The position numbers and the translations under genes are program-made. A DNA stretch of 64,000 nt from Nonomuraea sp. SYSU D8015 (lineage in GTDB: Bacteria; Actinomycetota; Actinomycetes; Streptosporangiales; Streptosporangiaceae). The stretch covers positions 62,001 to 126,000 of the forward strand of contig NZ_VJYI01000018.1 in the NCBI RefSeq assembly GCF_008065375.1, given 5' to 3'. Within the stretch, counting starts at the first letter, position 1. Each line of letters begins with the position of its first letter. Below, one piece after another: positions 24,038 to 31,965 of this stretch. Below the pieces are notes generated by a model. The model saw only the letters and a list, made by a program, of their open reading frames with translations, did not search any database and was not told the origin of the DNA.

Positions 24038-24733
24038 TCACACCGCGATGGTCGCGAGGGTCCTGCCGTCGAAGGTCTCGATCGTGAAGTGGTTGAGGTC
24101 GTCTTGGGGGAGGCTGGTGCCGCCGTGCAGCACCAGGGGGTCGGGCGAACCGGGCACCCCGTACCCCTTCTCGGGGACGCCCCAGCTGGCCACGACCTCG
24201 GAGCGGCCGTCGTCGCCGAACGCGAGCAGGCGGCACTGCAGCGGCCCCCTGACGCCCTTCAGCTCCAGCGCGACGTGCGTGCCCCACCCTTTGTCCTCCA
24301 GGCCGACGACGGCGGCCGTGCCGGTGGCGGGGTCGGTGGCGGAGTAGGTCTTGCCGGTCAGGAGCAGCGCGCGGGCGGGGCCGTGGATGCTGTCGGGGTT
24401 GGGGCCGCCGGTGACCGAGTTGACGGCGAGGAAGACGCCGGCCGCGACCAGCACGCAGGCGGCGGCGCTCATGATCGTGCGGTGGAAGCGGCGGCGCCGG
24501 CGCTCGGCGGCGGCACGGCGGATCAGGAGGGACTCGACCTGGGGATCCGGTGGGCTGGGCAGCAGGTCGTCCGGGTGCACGCCCCTGATCAGCTCCCCCA
24601 TCTCGGCGAACACTCCGACCTCGGCGGCGCAGCTGGCGCAACCGGCCAGATGGCGCTCGAACGCCGCGCGTTCGTGCTCGTCGAGGAGACCGAGCGCGTA
24701 CGCGGCCACGTCTTCGTGATGCACCTCCGTCAT
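24038..24733 (-). CDS. Zinc-finger anti-sigma factor, RskA-like (second pair)
   Basis: The protein has 231 residues. The zinc module has His28, Cys32 and Cys35 (HLAGCASC). One membrane helix spans about residues 87-107. The outer domain contains CRLLAFGDDGRSEVVASWGV, paralogous to the outer domain of the anti-sigma at 11816-12649. It is encoded 40 nt downstream of its sigma gene and probably binds it. Target sigma release would follow intramembrane proteolysis, as in the SigK/RskA system. Confidence 0.9.
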   Translation of the reverse strand: MTEVHHEDVAAYALGLLDEHERAAFERHLAGCASCAAEVGVFAEMGELIRGVHPDDLLPSPPDPQVESLLIRRAAAERRRRRFHRTIMSAAACVLVAAGVFLAVNSVTGGPNPDSIHGPARALLLTGKTYSATDPATGTAAVVGLEDKGWGTHVALELKGVRGPLQCRLLAFGDDGRSEVVASWGVPEKGYGVPGSPDPLVLHGGTSLPQDDLNHFTIETFDGRTLATIAV

Positions 24734-24773
24734 GGCTGCACCACCCCCCTTTCCGTATTGTGATGCGCCTTGG

Positions 24774-25298
24774 TCACGGCAGCATCACCCCCCTTTCCTC
24801 CAATGCGACGCGTAAGGCACGCATGGCGTAGTACACGCGGGACTTCACCGTGCCCACGGGCACGCCGATCGTCTCCGCCGCCTCCTGGACGGTGCGGTCC
24901 AGCAGGAACGTCTCAGTGAGCACCTGGCGATGGGCCGGGGAGAGGGAGAGCATCGCGTCCGTCACCACGATCTCGCGCAGCAGGCGCTCGTCCTCGGCGG
25001 CCGTGGGCTGCACGCGTTCGGGGACCTCCTCGACGGTGTCCAGGGGGCGCGTGCCGGAGCGGCGGCGGTCGTCGATGACGACGCGGCGGGCGACGGTCGC
25101 CAGCCACGGCATGAGCGAGCCAGAGTCGGTGCGGAGCTCGTGGAGGTTGCGCCAGGCGCGTACGAGGGTCTCCTGCACGACGTCCTCGGCCCAGCGCCGG
25201 TCGCCACCCGTCAGCCGGATGGCGAAGGCCATCAGGGGGGCGCCGTATTCGCGATAGAGGGCTCGGACCATGGCTTCGTCGCTTACGCGGTGATTCAC
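24774..25298 (-). CDS. ECF RNA polymerase sigma factor (SigK/SigL-like, second pair)
   Basis: The protein has 174 residues from a GTG start with GAGGAG 7-8 nt upstream. Region 2 reads LYREYGAPLMAFAIRLTGGD and AEDVVQETLVRAWRNLHEL. Region 4 reads LSPAHRQVLTETFLLD and GVPVGTVKSRVYYAMRALR. It is transcribed divergently from the big EssC-like ATPase gene across a 166-bp gap. It may control that gene, although I see no recognisable ECF promoter there. Confidence 0.9.
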   Translation of the reverse strand: MNHRVSDEAMVRALYREYGAPLMAFAIRLTGGDRRWAEDVVQETLVRAWRNLHELRTDSGSLMPWLATVARRVVIDDRRRSGTRPLDTVEEVPERVQPTAAEDERLLREIVVTDAMLSLSPAHRQVLTETFLLDRTVQEAAETIGVPVGTVKSRVYYAMRALRVALEERGVMLP

Positions 25299-25446
25299 CC
25301 GCGGCTCCTCGCGCTGCCGACATCATGAAATATCATGGAAAATCGGGCTGAGATGGGATTATTACTCTAGCTAGCGGCGGGGGCGGCGGGCATGTACTTT
25401 GCCCTCTGGATCGTACAGCTAGATTTAATTGATAAATCGGGCCTAG

Positions 25447-25462
25447 TCCCCTGGAGAGGGGA
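25447..25462 (+). promoter_or_regulatory. Small hairpin that encloses the ribosome-binding site of the EssC-like gene
   Basis: TCCCCT (25447-25452) and AGGGGA (25457-25462) form a 6-bp stem with a GGAG tetraloop, 2 nt before the ATG at 25465. The Shine-Dalgarno purines lie in the loop and right arm, so the fold could reduce initiation unless melted. Prediction by eye. Confidence 0.45.
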
Positions 25463-25464
25463 TT

Positions 25465-28400
25465 ATGATCATTCGGACCACGATCCGCGATCCGGCGGCC
25501 TCCGCTGAGCTCGATGTCGAGGTGACGGCCGAGCCGGAGACCACGATCGGCTCGCTGTTGCGGGCCCTGCCCACCGCCGTCAACGGGCGGCCGTGCTTCG
25601 TCGGCACCACCAAGCTCGACCCCGAGGCCACCGTCGCCGGCAGCCCGCTCGTGCCGGGGGCGACGATCAGCGTGGGCGAGCCGGACCGGGCCCAGCCCTG
25701 GCGGCCGCTCGCCGCGGCCGGCGCGATCCGCGTGTTCGCCGGGCCCGACGCGGGCCGGGTGATCTGGCTCAGCCCCGGCAGCCACGTCATCGGCAGGGAG
25801 TGGACCGACATCGGCCTCCTGCGCGACCAGCGGGTGTCGAGGCGGCACGCCCGGCTGGACGTGTCGTGGACCGGCGAGGCCACGGTGGTCGACCTCGGCT
25901 CGCGCAACGGCACGCTGGTGGACGAGTTACCCGTGCGGGAGCCGACCGTGCTGCGGCCCGACGGGGTCCTGCAGGTGGGCGACGACCGGCTGCGCTGGGC
26001 GCCGCTGCCGTCGTCGCGGCTGCGGACGACGCGGGCCAGGGACGGGCGCGTGGACTTCGACCGGGCGTTCTCCCCCGCCCCCGCGGTCCCGGGGGTCAGG
26101 ATCGCCCTGCCCAGGAACGAGACGCCGCAGCGCAACATCGCGGTCGCGCTGCTTTCGTCGCTGCTTCCGCTGCCGATTTCCATCGCCATGGCGATCCTGT
26201 TGAAAAGTGCGTATTTTCTGCTGTTCGGAATTTTGACGCCGATTACCTTCTTCGCCACGCAGTGGGTCGAGGGGCGGCAGCGCAGGAAAAAGGAACGGGA
26301 GTTCGAGGAGCGCAAGCGGGAGACCCTCGAGCGGGTCCGCCGGCACGTCGTCCACGAGCAGTGGCTGCGCCACCTCGTCGCCCCCGACGAAGTGGATCTC
26401 ACGTTCGCCGCCACCCACGAGGGCCCGGGGCTGTGGCCGCGCAACGCCGACTCCCCCGACGGGCTGACGCTGCGGGTCGGCGTCGCGGACGAGCCGGCCA
26501 CGATCCAGTTCGACGGGGAGCCGTGGCCGGGGTTCACCGAGCCGGTGCTGCGCGGGGTGCCCGTCACGGTGGACCTGCGCGAGATCGGCGTGCTCGGCGT
26601 CATCGGCCCGCCCGACCCGGTCGACGCGCTGCTGCGCTGGCTGCTGGTCCAGCTCGGCACCTTGCGCGCGCCGGACGAGCTGCGCCTGGTGCTGATCACC
26701 GCGTCCGGCGGCGAGCATCTGGCGTGGGCGCGCTGGCTGCCGCACCTCTGCCCGGACGGGCCGGTCCCGTGCCTGGTGGGCAACACTCCCGAGACCAGGA
26801 CGGAACGGATCGAGGAGCTGAAGAACCTCGTCACCGAGCGCCTCAAGGCCAGGGAACGACGCCACGGCTCTGGATTCGGAGAAGACGTCGTGGTGGTGCT
26901 CGACGGGGCGCGGGCGTTACGCGACATCCCGGGCATGAAGGAGGTGCTCAGGGAGGGCCCGTCGGTCGGCGTGTACGTGATCTGCGCCGACCAGCGCAGC
27001 CTGAACGAGTGCCGCGGCGTGTGCGAACTCGACGGCACCGGCATGCTGCTCACCCGTGGCCGCCAGGGCCTGCCGGTCTTCGTGCAGCCGGAGAGCCTCG
27101 GGGAGCAGGCGGCCGAGCGCATCGCCCGCGCGGTGGCGCCCATGCGCGACCGGCTCACGCTGGCCCGGGCGGAGAGCGTGATCCCGTCGGCGGTGCGCCT
27201 GCTCGACGTGCTCGGTCTCGGCGTACCCGACGCCGACCGCGTCCTGGCCCGCTGGAGCAGCGATCCCGGCCCCACCACCAGGGTCGCCATCGGAGCCGAC
27301 GGCTCCGGCCCGGTCACCGTCGACCTCGCGGCCGACGGCCCGCACACGATGCTGGGCGGGGCCACGGGGGCGGGCAAGAGCATCCTGCTCCAGACGCTGG
27401 TCACCTCGCTGCTGCTGGCCAACCGGCCGGACGAGCTGAACCTGGTGCTGGTCGACTTCAAGGGCGGCAGCGCGTTCCTGCCGTTCGAGGACTGCCCGCA
27501 CGTGGTGGGGCTGATCCGCTCCACCGGCGACACGGCCGCGGACGTGTTCGACGAGAGCGCCGCGCGGCGTGTGCTGGCCTCCGTACGGGCGGAGGTCCGC
27601 CGCCGGGAGGCCGTCCTGGCCCGTTACGGCGGCGAGATCGACGCCTACTGGGAGGCGGGCGGGCGGCTCCCCCGGCTCGTCATGGTGTTCGACGAGTTCG
27701 CGCGGGTGCTGGAGACCTCGCCGGACTTCCTGCGCGAGCTGGTGAACGTGGCCGCCAAGGGCCGCTCGCTCGGCATGCACCTGGTGCTGGCCACCCAGTC
27801 GTTGCAGGGCAAGCTGTCGCCCGAGCTGAAGAACAACATCTCGCTGCGCATCACGCTGCGGCAGAACGAGCCCTCAGACAGCACCGAGGTCCTGGGCGTG
27901 CCGGACGCCGCCACCATCCCGTCGCGGCTGCGCGGCCGGGGCATGATCATGCGGGTGGGCGGGGAGCAGCGTACGCCCCAACTCTTCCAGACCGGCTACC
28001 TCGGCAACCCGCCGCCGACCGGCGAGACCCCGGCCACCGCCCGGGTGCTGCCCTGGGAGGCGCTCGGGTTGCCGCGTCCCGAGGCGCCGTCGTCGCCCGC
28101 GCGGGGGCGTACCGACCAGGACCTGGCCATCGCGGCCGTGCTCGCGGCGGCGGCGCGGCTGCCGAGCGGGCCGCCGTTCCGGCCTTTGCTGCCGCCGCTG
28201 CCCGCCGCACTGCCGCTGGCCTCCGTGTCGGGTTCCGACGAGGGGGTGCCGTACGGGCTGGTGGACGATCCCGCCAACCAGGCGCAACCGGCGATGGCGC
28301 TGGACCTGGGCGGGACCGAGCGGCTCATGGTGGCCGGCGGGCCGCAGTCGGGGCGGACGACCTTCGTACGCACCTTGATCTCCAGCCTGGCGGCCCGGTG

Positions 28401-29805
28401 CTCGCCTTCCCGGGTGTGGGTGTACGTCGTCGAGAACCAGCCGGGCGGGCTGGCGGCGTACGCGTCGCTGCCGCACTGCGGGGCGGTCGCCGGGGGCGGG
28501 GAGCCGGATCGGATCCGGCGGATGGTGACGTGGCTGGCCGCCGAGGTGGAGCGGCGGCGGCTGTCACCCGCCCGTGGAGCCGGCGAACCGGTGATCGTGC
28601 TGGTGATCGACGGCTGGGAGTACTTCGAGGATCGCGGGAGCCCCGACTTCTTCGAGACGCCGCTGCTCGTCACCGTGCGCGGGATAGTGGCCGGTGGGCC
28701 GCCGGTCGGCATCCACGTGGTGGCGGTCGGAGGGTATGACATGCTGCGGGGCAAGACACCGGACCTGTTCTCGCAGCGGCTTTTCCTGCCGTTTCCGCGG
28801 GAGGAGACGCGGCGGGCGTACCTGGCGTCGGGCATGGTGTCGCCGCCGCTGCTGCCCGGGCGGGCCATCGAGGCCGCCACCGGGCTTCACGTGCAGATCT
28901 GCCTGCCGCCGGAGCACGTGACGCCGGTGCCTGGAGACCGGCTCCCGAAGCCGTTCCCGCCGTTGCCCGACAGCGTCCCGCTGCGTGAGGTCGCCGATGT
29001 GGACCGCAGTGGCGACGGCACTTTGGACGGCACCGCGGACGGCATCGTGAGCGGCATCCCGATCGGCGTCGGCGGCCCCGACGTCGTGCCCATCGCGCTG
29101 GACCTCTTCGAGACCGGACCGCACCTGGTGCTGGTGTCCGGGCCGCCGGGCTCGGGCCGCAGCAACGCCGCCCTGGTCGTGGCGACCGGACTGCTGGAGG
29201 CCGGGGTGAACGTCCTGGCCGTCGCCCCGCCCCGCTCCCCGCTGGTCCGCTCGCTGCCCGGTGCGCGTACGCCGACCACCACGCCCCCCGCCGACGCCCG
29301 CACGCCGGCCGCCACGTCCTCCACCGACGCCCGCACGCCGACCACCACGTCCCCCGCCGACGTCCGTATCCTGACCGGCACCTCCTTCACCGACGCCGGC
29401 CTCCGGGAGGCGGCCGCGGCCTTCGGAGACGCCCGCTACGCCGTGATCGTCGACGACTTCGACCAGCTGACGATCACGCCCACGGAGCAGAACTTCACCA
29501 CCCTGCCCACCCTCCTGCAGGACATCCTCGCCCCCGCCGACCTGGGCCGGCGCGCCCTGATCATGACCGGGGACGCCACCCCGCTGCTGGAGGGCCGCCG
29601 CCGCTCGCTGTCGGCCGAGGTCGCCGAGATCCTCCGCACCGGCACCCGGCTCGTCCTCATGCCCTCGAACCGGGTGAGCGCCCGCGAGCACGGCCTCACC
29701 CTGGAACCCGACCAGTTCTTCACCGGCCCGCCCGGACGCGCCTACCTGTGCACCTCGCGCCGCCTCGACCTGGTCCAGATCGCCGATCAGTCCCACGCGA
29801 CGTAG
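25465..29805 (+). CDS. FHA-containing FtsK/SpoIIIE-type Type VII secretion ATPase (EssC/EccC-like)
   Basis: The protein has 1446 residues. It contains, in order, a beta-grasp-like N-terminus, an FHA domain (about 88-175, with GSHVIGREW, SRRHARL and GSRNGTLV), two membrane helices (about 226-246 and 250-266) and three FtsK-type ATPase domains. Their P-loops are GGATGAGKS (631-639, canonical), GGPQSGRTT (about 958) and SGPPGSGRS (about 1224). In the latter two, Arg replaces the P-loop Lys, as is common in distal EccC domains. MVFDEFARVL is the Walker B of the first domain. FHA plus three ATPases is the EssC plan of Firmicutes, seen here in an actinomycete. It should drive export of the WXG100 and RHS proteins encoded downstream. 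No EccB, EccD, EccE or mycosin gene is in the window. Confidence 0.9.
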   Translation: MIIRTTIRDPAASAELDVEVTAEPETTIGSLLRALPTAVNGRPCFVGTTKLDPEATVAGSPLVPGATISVGEPDRAQPWRPLAAAGAIRVFAGPDAGRVIWLSPGSHVIGREWTDIGLLRDQRVSRRHARLDVSWTGEATVVDLGSRNGTLVDELPVREPTVLRPDGVLQVGDDRLRWAPLPSSRLRTTRARDGRVDFDRAFSPAPAVPGVRIALPRNETPQRNIAVALLSSLLPLPISIAMAILLKSAYFLLFGILTPITFFATQWVEGRQRRKKEREFEERKRETLERVRRHVVHEQWLRHLVAPDEVDLTFAATHEGPGLWPRNADSPDGLTLRVGVADEPATIQFDGEPWPGFTEPVLRGVPVTVDLREIGVLGVIGPPDPVDALLRWLLVQLGTLRAPDELRLVLITASGGEHLAWARWLPHLCPDGPVPCLVGNTPETRTERIEELKNLVTERLKARERRHGSGFGEDVVVVLDGARALRDIPGMKEVLREGPSVGVYVICADQRSLNECRGVCELDGTGMLLTRGRQGLPVFVQPESLGEQAAERIARAVAPMRDRLTLARAESVIPSAVRLLDVLGLGVPDADRVLARWSSDPGPTTRVAIGADGSGPVTVDLAADGPHTMLGGATGAGKSILLQTLVTSLLLANRPDELNLVLVDFKGGSAFLPFEDCPHVVGLIRSTGDTAADVFDESAARRVLASVRAEVRRREAVLARYGGEIDAYWEAGGRLPRLVMVFDEFARVLETSPDFLRELVNVAAKGRSLGMHLVLATQSLQGKLSPELKNNISLRITLRQNEPSDSTEVLGVPDAATIPSRLRGRGMIMRVGGEQRTPQLFQTGYLGNPPPTGETPATARVLPWEALGLPRPEAPSSPARGRTDQDLAIAAVLAAAARLPSGPPFRPLLPPLPAALPLASVSGSDEGVPYGLVDDPANQAQPAMALDLGGTERLMVAGGPQSGRTTFVRTLISSLAARCSPSRVWVYVVENQPGGLAAYASLPHCGAVAGGGEPDRIRRMVTWLAAEVERRRLSPARGAGEPVIVLVIDGWEYFEDRGSPDFFETPLLVTVRGIVAGGPPVGIHVVAVGGYDMLRGKTPDLFSQRLFLPFPREETRRAYLASGMVSPPLLPGRAIEAATGLHVQICLPPEHVTPVPGDRLPKPFPPLPDSVPLREVADVDRSGDGTLDGTADGIVSGIPIGVGGPDVVPIALDLFETGPHLVLVSGPPGSGRSNAALVVATGLLEAGVNVLAVAPPRSPLVRSLPGARTPTTTPPADARTPAATSSTDARTPTTTSPADVRILTGTSFTDAGLREAAAAFGDARYAVIVDDFDQLTITPTEQNFTTLPTLLQDILAPADLGRRALIMTGDATPLLEGRRRSLSAEVAEILRTGTRLVLMPSNRVSAREHGLTLEPDQFFTGPPGRAYLCTSRRLDLVQIADQSHAT
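29263..29361 (+). repeat. Three in-frame 33-bp tandem repeats within the third ATPase domain
   Basis: Units start at 29263, 29296 and 29329 and encode ARTPTTTPPAD-like 11-mers (protein residues about 1267-1299). They form a Thr/Pro linker between the third P-loop and its Walker B strand, an unusual place for low-complexity sequence. Confidence 0.8.
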
Positions 29806-30481
29806 ACGGCGACCTTCTTCGTGGCTCCGACCGTCGGCCGCGGATCGGCCAGGGACTCCGCGATGTCCTTGAGGATGGAATGTGCCCCTGCGAAACTCGC
29901 CGCGTCCGCGGCCCGGTACGCCGCCGCGTCAGGCCACACGATGACGATCGAGAGGCAGCGAACCGGGGACCGTGTCGCAGAACGCGTCCCGCCCCCTCCC
30001 TCTCCCGTCGCGAGGACATAGACGGGAATCCCCCGAGCTCGGGCACGATCGGCGACCGCCTCCAGCTCCGACGACGGAACCTCGAACAACCCTTCGCCGA
30101 GCTGGTCCTCCATGCGCCATCCCGGAGGCCGCTTCGACCCGTCCAACCAGGGACAGCCTCGGGCGATCCATGCGTTCCCGGCCCGGAGGACACACGCCGG
30201 CGTGGCGTCCTGATAGCCGAATTCCTCTTGGAGCAGCCCGCAGACCCTGCACCGTAAGTCCCGCACCGACAGCCCGGCCAGCGCCGCACGCCATTGCCCC
30301 TCGAATTCGTCCGCCCGATGACCGTGGGCGTGAACTCCTCCTGGGCCGCCATCTCCTCCCGCCCGTCGCGGTGGATCTGGACCTTCCTCGTCTCGTAGCC
30401 GTCGGCGTCGAGCTCGTTGTAGAGGAGGACCGGCTCGTCAGGGGAATAGTGATGCCAGACGACTTTCAGATAGCTCTTCAT
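29787..30481 (-). pseudogene. Frameshifted gene: DUF6881-like N-terminus joined out of frame to a Cys-containing C-terminal part
   Basis: From the ATG at 30481 (AGGTGA upstream) the frame encodes SYLKVVWHHYSPDEPVLLYN and ETRKVQIHRDGREEMAAQEE, a DUF6881-type fold. After about position 30320 the same frame turns into Arg/Ser/Cys-rich nonsense, while the next frame becomes clearly protein-like: ADEFEGQWRAALAGLSVRDL, CRVCGLLQEEFGYQDATP, then PPGWRMEDQLGEGLFEVP. One indel near 30310-30340 would restore a single protein. Small proteins of these types often serve as immunity or accessory genes beside polymorphic toxins. The tail overlaps the EssC-like gene end by 19 bp. Sequencing error is an alternative. 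Confidence 0.55.
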
Positions 30482-30507
30482 CGCCGTCACCTGCATGCCG
30501 GTCGAGA

Positions 30508-30994
30508 TCAGTCGGCGAGCGGTATCAGCGCTCCGTCTGGACCGAAAGTGTAGCGGACAAGCGTGTGGGTTCTTTGAAACTCCTCGATATCAGCCTGTGC
30601 GGCTGTACGCGGTTCCGGCAGCCGGAAACCCATCATTTCGATCTCATCGGGATCGATATCGGCCTCATAGCGCTGTCCCTCCACTACGAAGCCCAGCAGC
30701 GCGCATGGCCGCCCCTCTCCCGAGGGCAACGGAGACCCTATGTCCTCTACGACCCCGGTGTCTGGGGCCAGGCTGAGCGATCGGATGAGCTCACCATTTT
30801 CCCAAATCGCGTACGATGTCGATACCTGGAAAGCTGGCGGCATACCCACCCTGGATTCGCCAGTCTTCGTCCAATCTGGATTCACCAAGGAAACCAAAAA
30901 GTCAGTGGCGCCAGGTCGGGAACCTGACACGCTACACAAACAACTCGGCGGCATCCCCATCCGCATAAACCAGCACAGCGGTCTTGGCACCCAT
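30508..30994 (-). pseudogene. Frameshifted DUF6928-like gene
   Basis: The start at 30994 gives MGAKTAVLVYADGDAAELF, the typical N-terminus of this family, then a premature TAG at 30932-30934. The neighbouring frame continues it with VGMPPAFQVSTSYAIWENGE, LIRSLSLAPDTGVVEDIGSP and IDPDEIEMMGFRLPE to the stop at 30508. A single-base indel around 30935-30970 explains the break. The family number is from memory; the split itself is directly visible. It lies 26 nt upstream of another broken gene on the same strand. Confidence 0.6.
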
Positions 30995-31082
30995 GAAATG
31001 CGATCCTTCCATCTCGCTAGGCATCGGCGAAAGCGGCGCGTCCAATGTAACGGAGCTCCGCCCCGGCAGATTGAGAGGACAT

Positions 31083-31513
31083 ATGAAATGCACAGCCGTT
31101 CTGGCGTCGCCGGCCTTCATCCTGTCGGCGGGATGCGCCGGGGGAAGCGGGCAGATGAAAGTGATCGGTAGTGACCCGATCATCTCGTGCATGATCTGGA
31201 GGGCGGCATGGAGATGGAGATCCTCGGCACCCTCGTCTACGACCCGGCCAATAAGTGCCTGTTCCTCAGGCATACGCACCCGGCCACGCCGGGAGAAACC
31301 AGCCCCTTGATCTGGCCCGACGGCACGGAGCCGATCATCTCCGGCGGGAGGCGAGGGGTGGACGTGCCCGGCAAAGGCGAGATCGTGGACGGGGACCGGA
31401 TCGACGCCGCCGGAGGCGGGATCGACCGTGCCGCGCTCGCGGCCATCAGGTCCCCGCAGGGTTGCCTCGGCTCCGAGCGCGACAGAGTGATCGCCGTCAC
31501 CCAGGTCACCTAG
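31083..31513 (+). pseudogene. Probable lipoprotein gene split by a frameshift
   Basis: GAGAGG precedes the ATG at 31083 by 4 nt. The first frame gives a lipoprotein signal (MKCTAVLASPAFILSAGC) and AGGSGQMKVIGSDP. The mature part then appears in another frame from about 31187: MEMEILGTLVYDPANKCLFL, PLIWPDGTEPIISGGRRGVD, ending VIAVTQVT at 31513. That frame has a TGA at 31172, so the shift lies between 31175 and about 31200. Alternatively a 108-residue protein starts at the GTG at 31187 and the signal peptide is a remnant. Function unknown. Confidence 0.5.
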
Positions 31514-31958
31514 CCTCGGACCGGCCCGTTCGCAGCAGGTGGAGGGCGGCCTCGGGCGACAGCGGCGACATCCGCAAGGCGGGGCCCAGCACCGCGTCCG
31601 GGGTCAGATCCGTCCGCTCGAACTGGTGCGCCTCGTCGAGGATCGTGCCGCCGGTCAGCAACGCGGCGCAGGCGGCCAGGACGATCATGAGCATGGCGGG
31701 CACGGGCTCGCCCCGGGTGCCGGGCTGGAACGACGCGAACCACTGACCCGCGAACTCGTGCATGCGGGGCGGCACCAGGAAGGCGGCCGCCTGTCCCGCA
31801 CCGCCCCAGTGGAACGTCCAGGTGTCCTCTTCTTCCACCACAAGCTCGACCTCGATGTTCGACACGCCGAGGATCGTTCGCATGACGAACCCTGTCGCGA
31901 GCGCGAGCGGCTCCGGATCCGGCCGCTTCGGGCACACGACTCCGATCTCTACGGCCAT
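31506..31958 (-). CDS. Probable immunity protein for the RHS toxin
   Basis: The protein has 150 residues, starting 7 nt after the stop of the RHS toxin gene on the same strand. It has no signal peptide. It is alpha/beta in pattern (IEVELVVEEEDTWTFHWGGA in the N-terminal half, a helical AMLMIVLAACAALLTGGTIL stretch, and an acidic tail region). I do not recognise the family. Its position directly behind a toxin tip is where the cognate immunity gene of polymorphic toxins lies, so immunity is the best guess. Confidence 0.6.
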   Translation of the reverse strand: MAVEIGVVCPKRPDPEPLALATGFVMRTILGVSNIEVELVVEEEDTWTFHWGGAGQAAAFLVPPRMHEFAGQWFASFQPGTRGEPVPAMLMIVLAACAALLTGGTILDEAHQFERTDLTPDAVLGPALRMSPLSPEAALHLLRTGRSEAR

Positions 31959-31965
31959 ACGTCAG

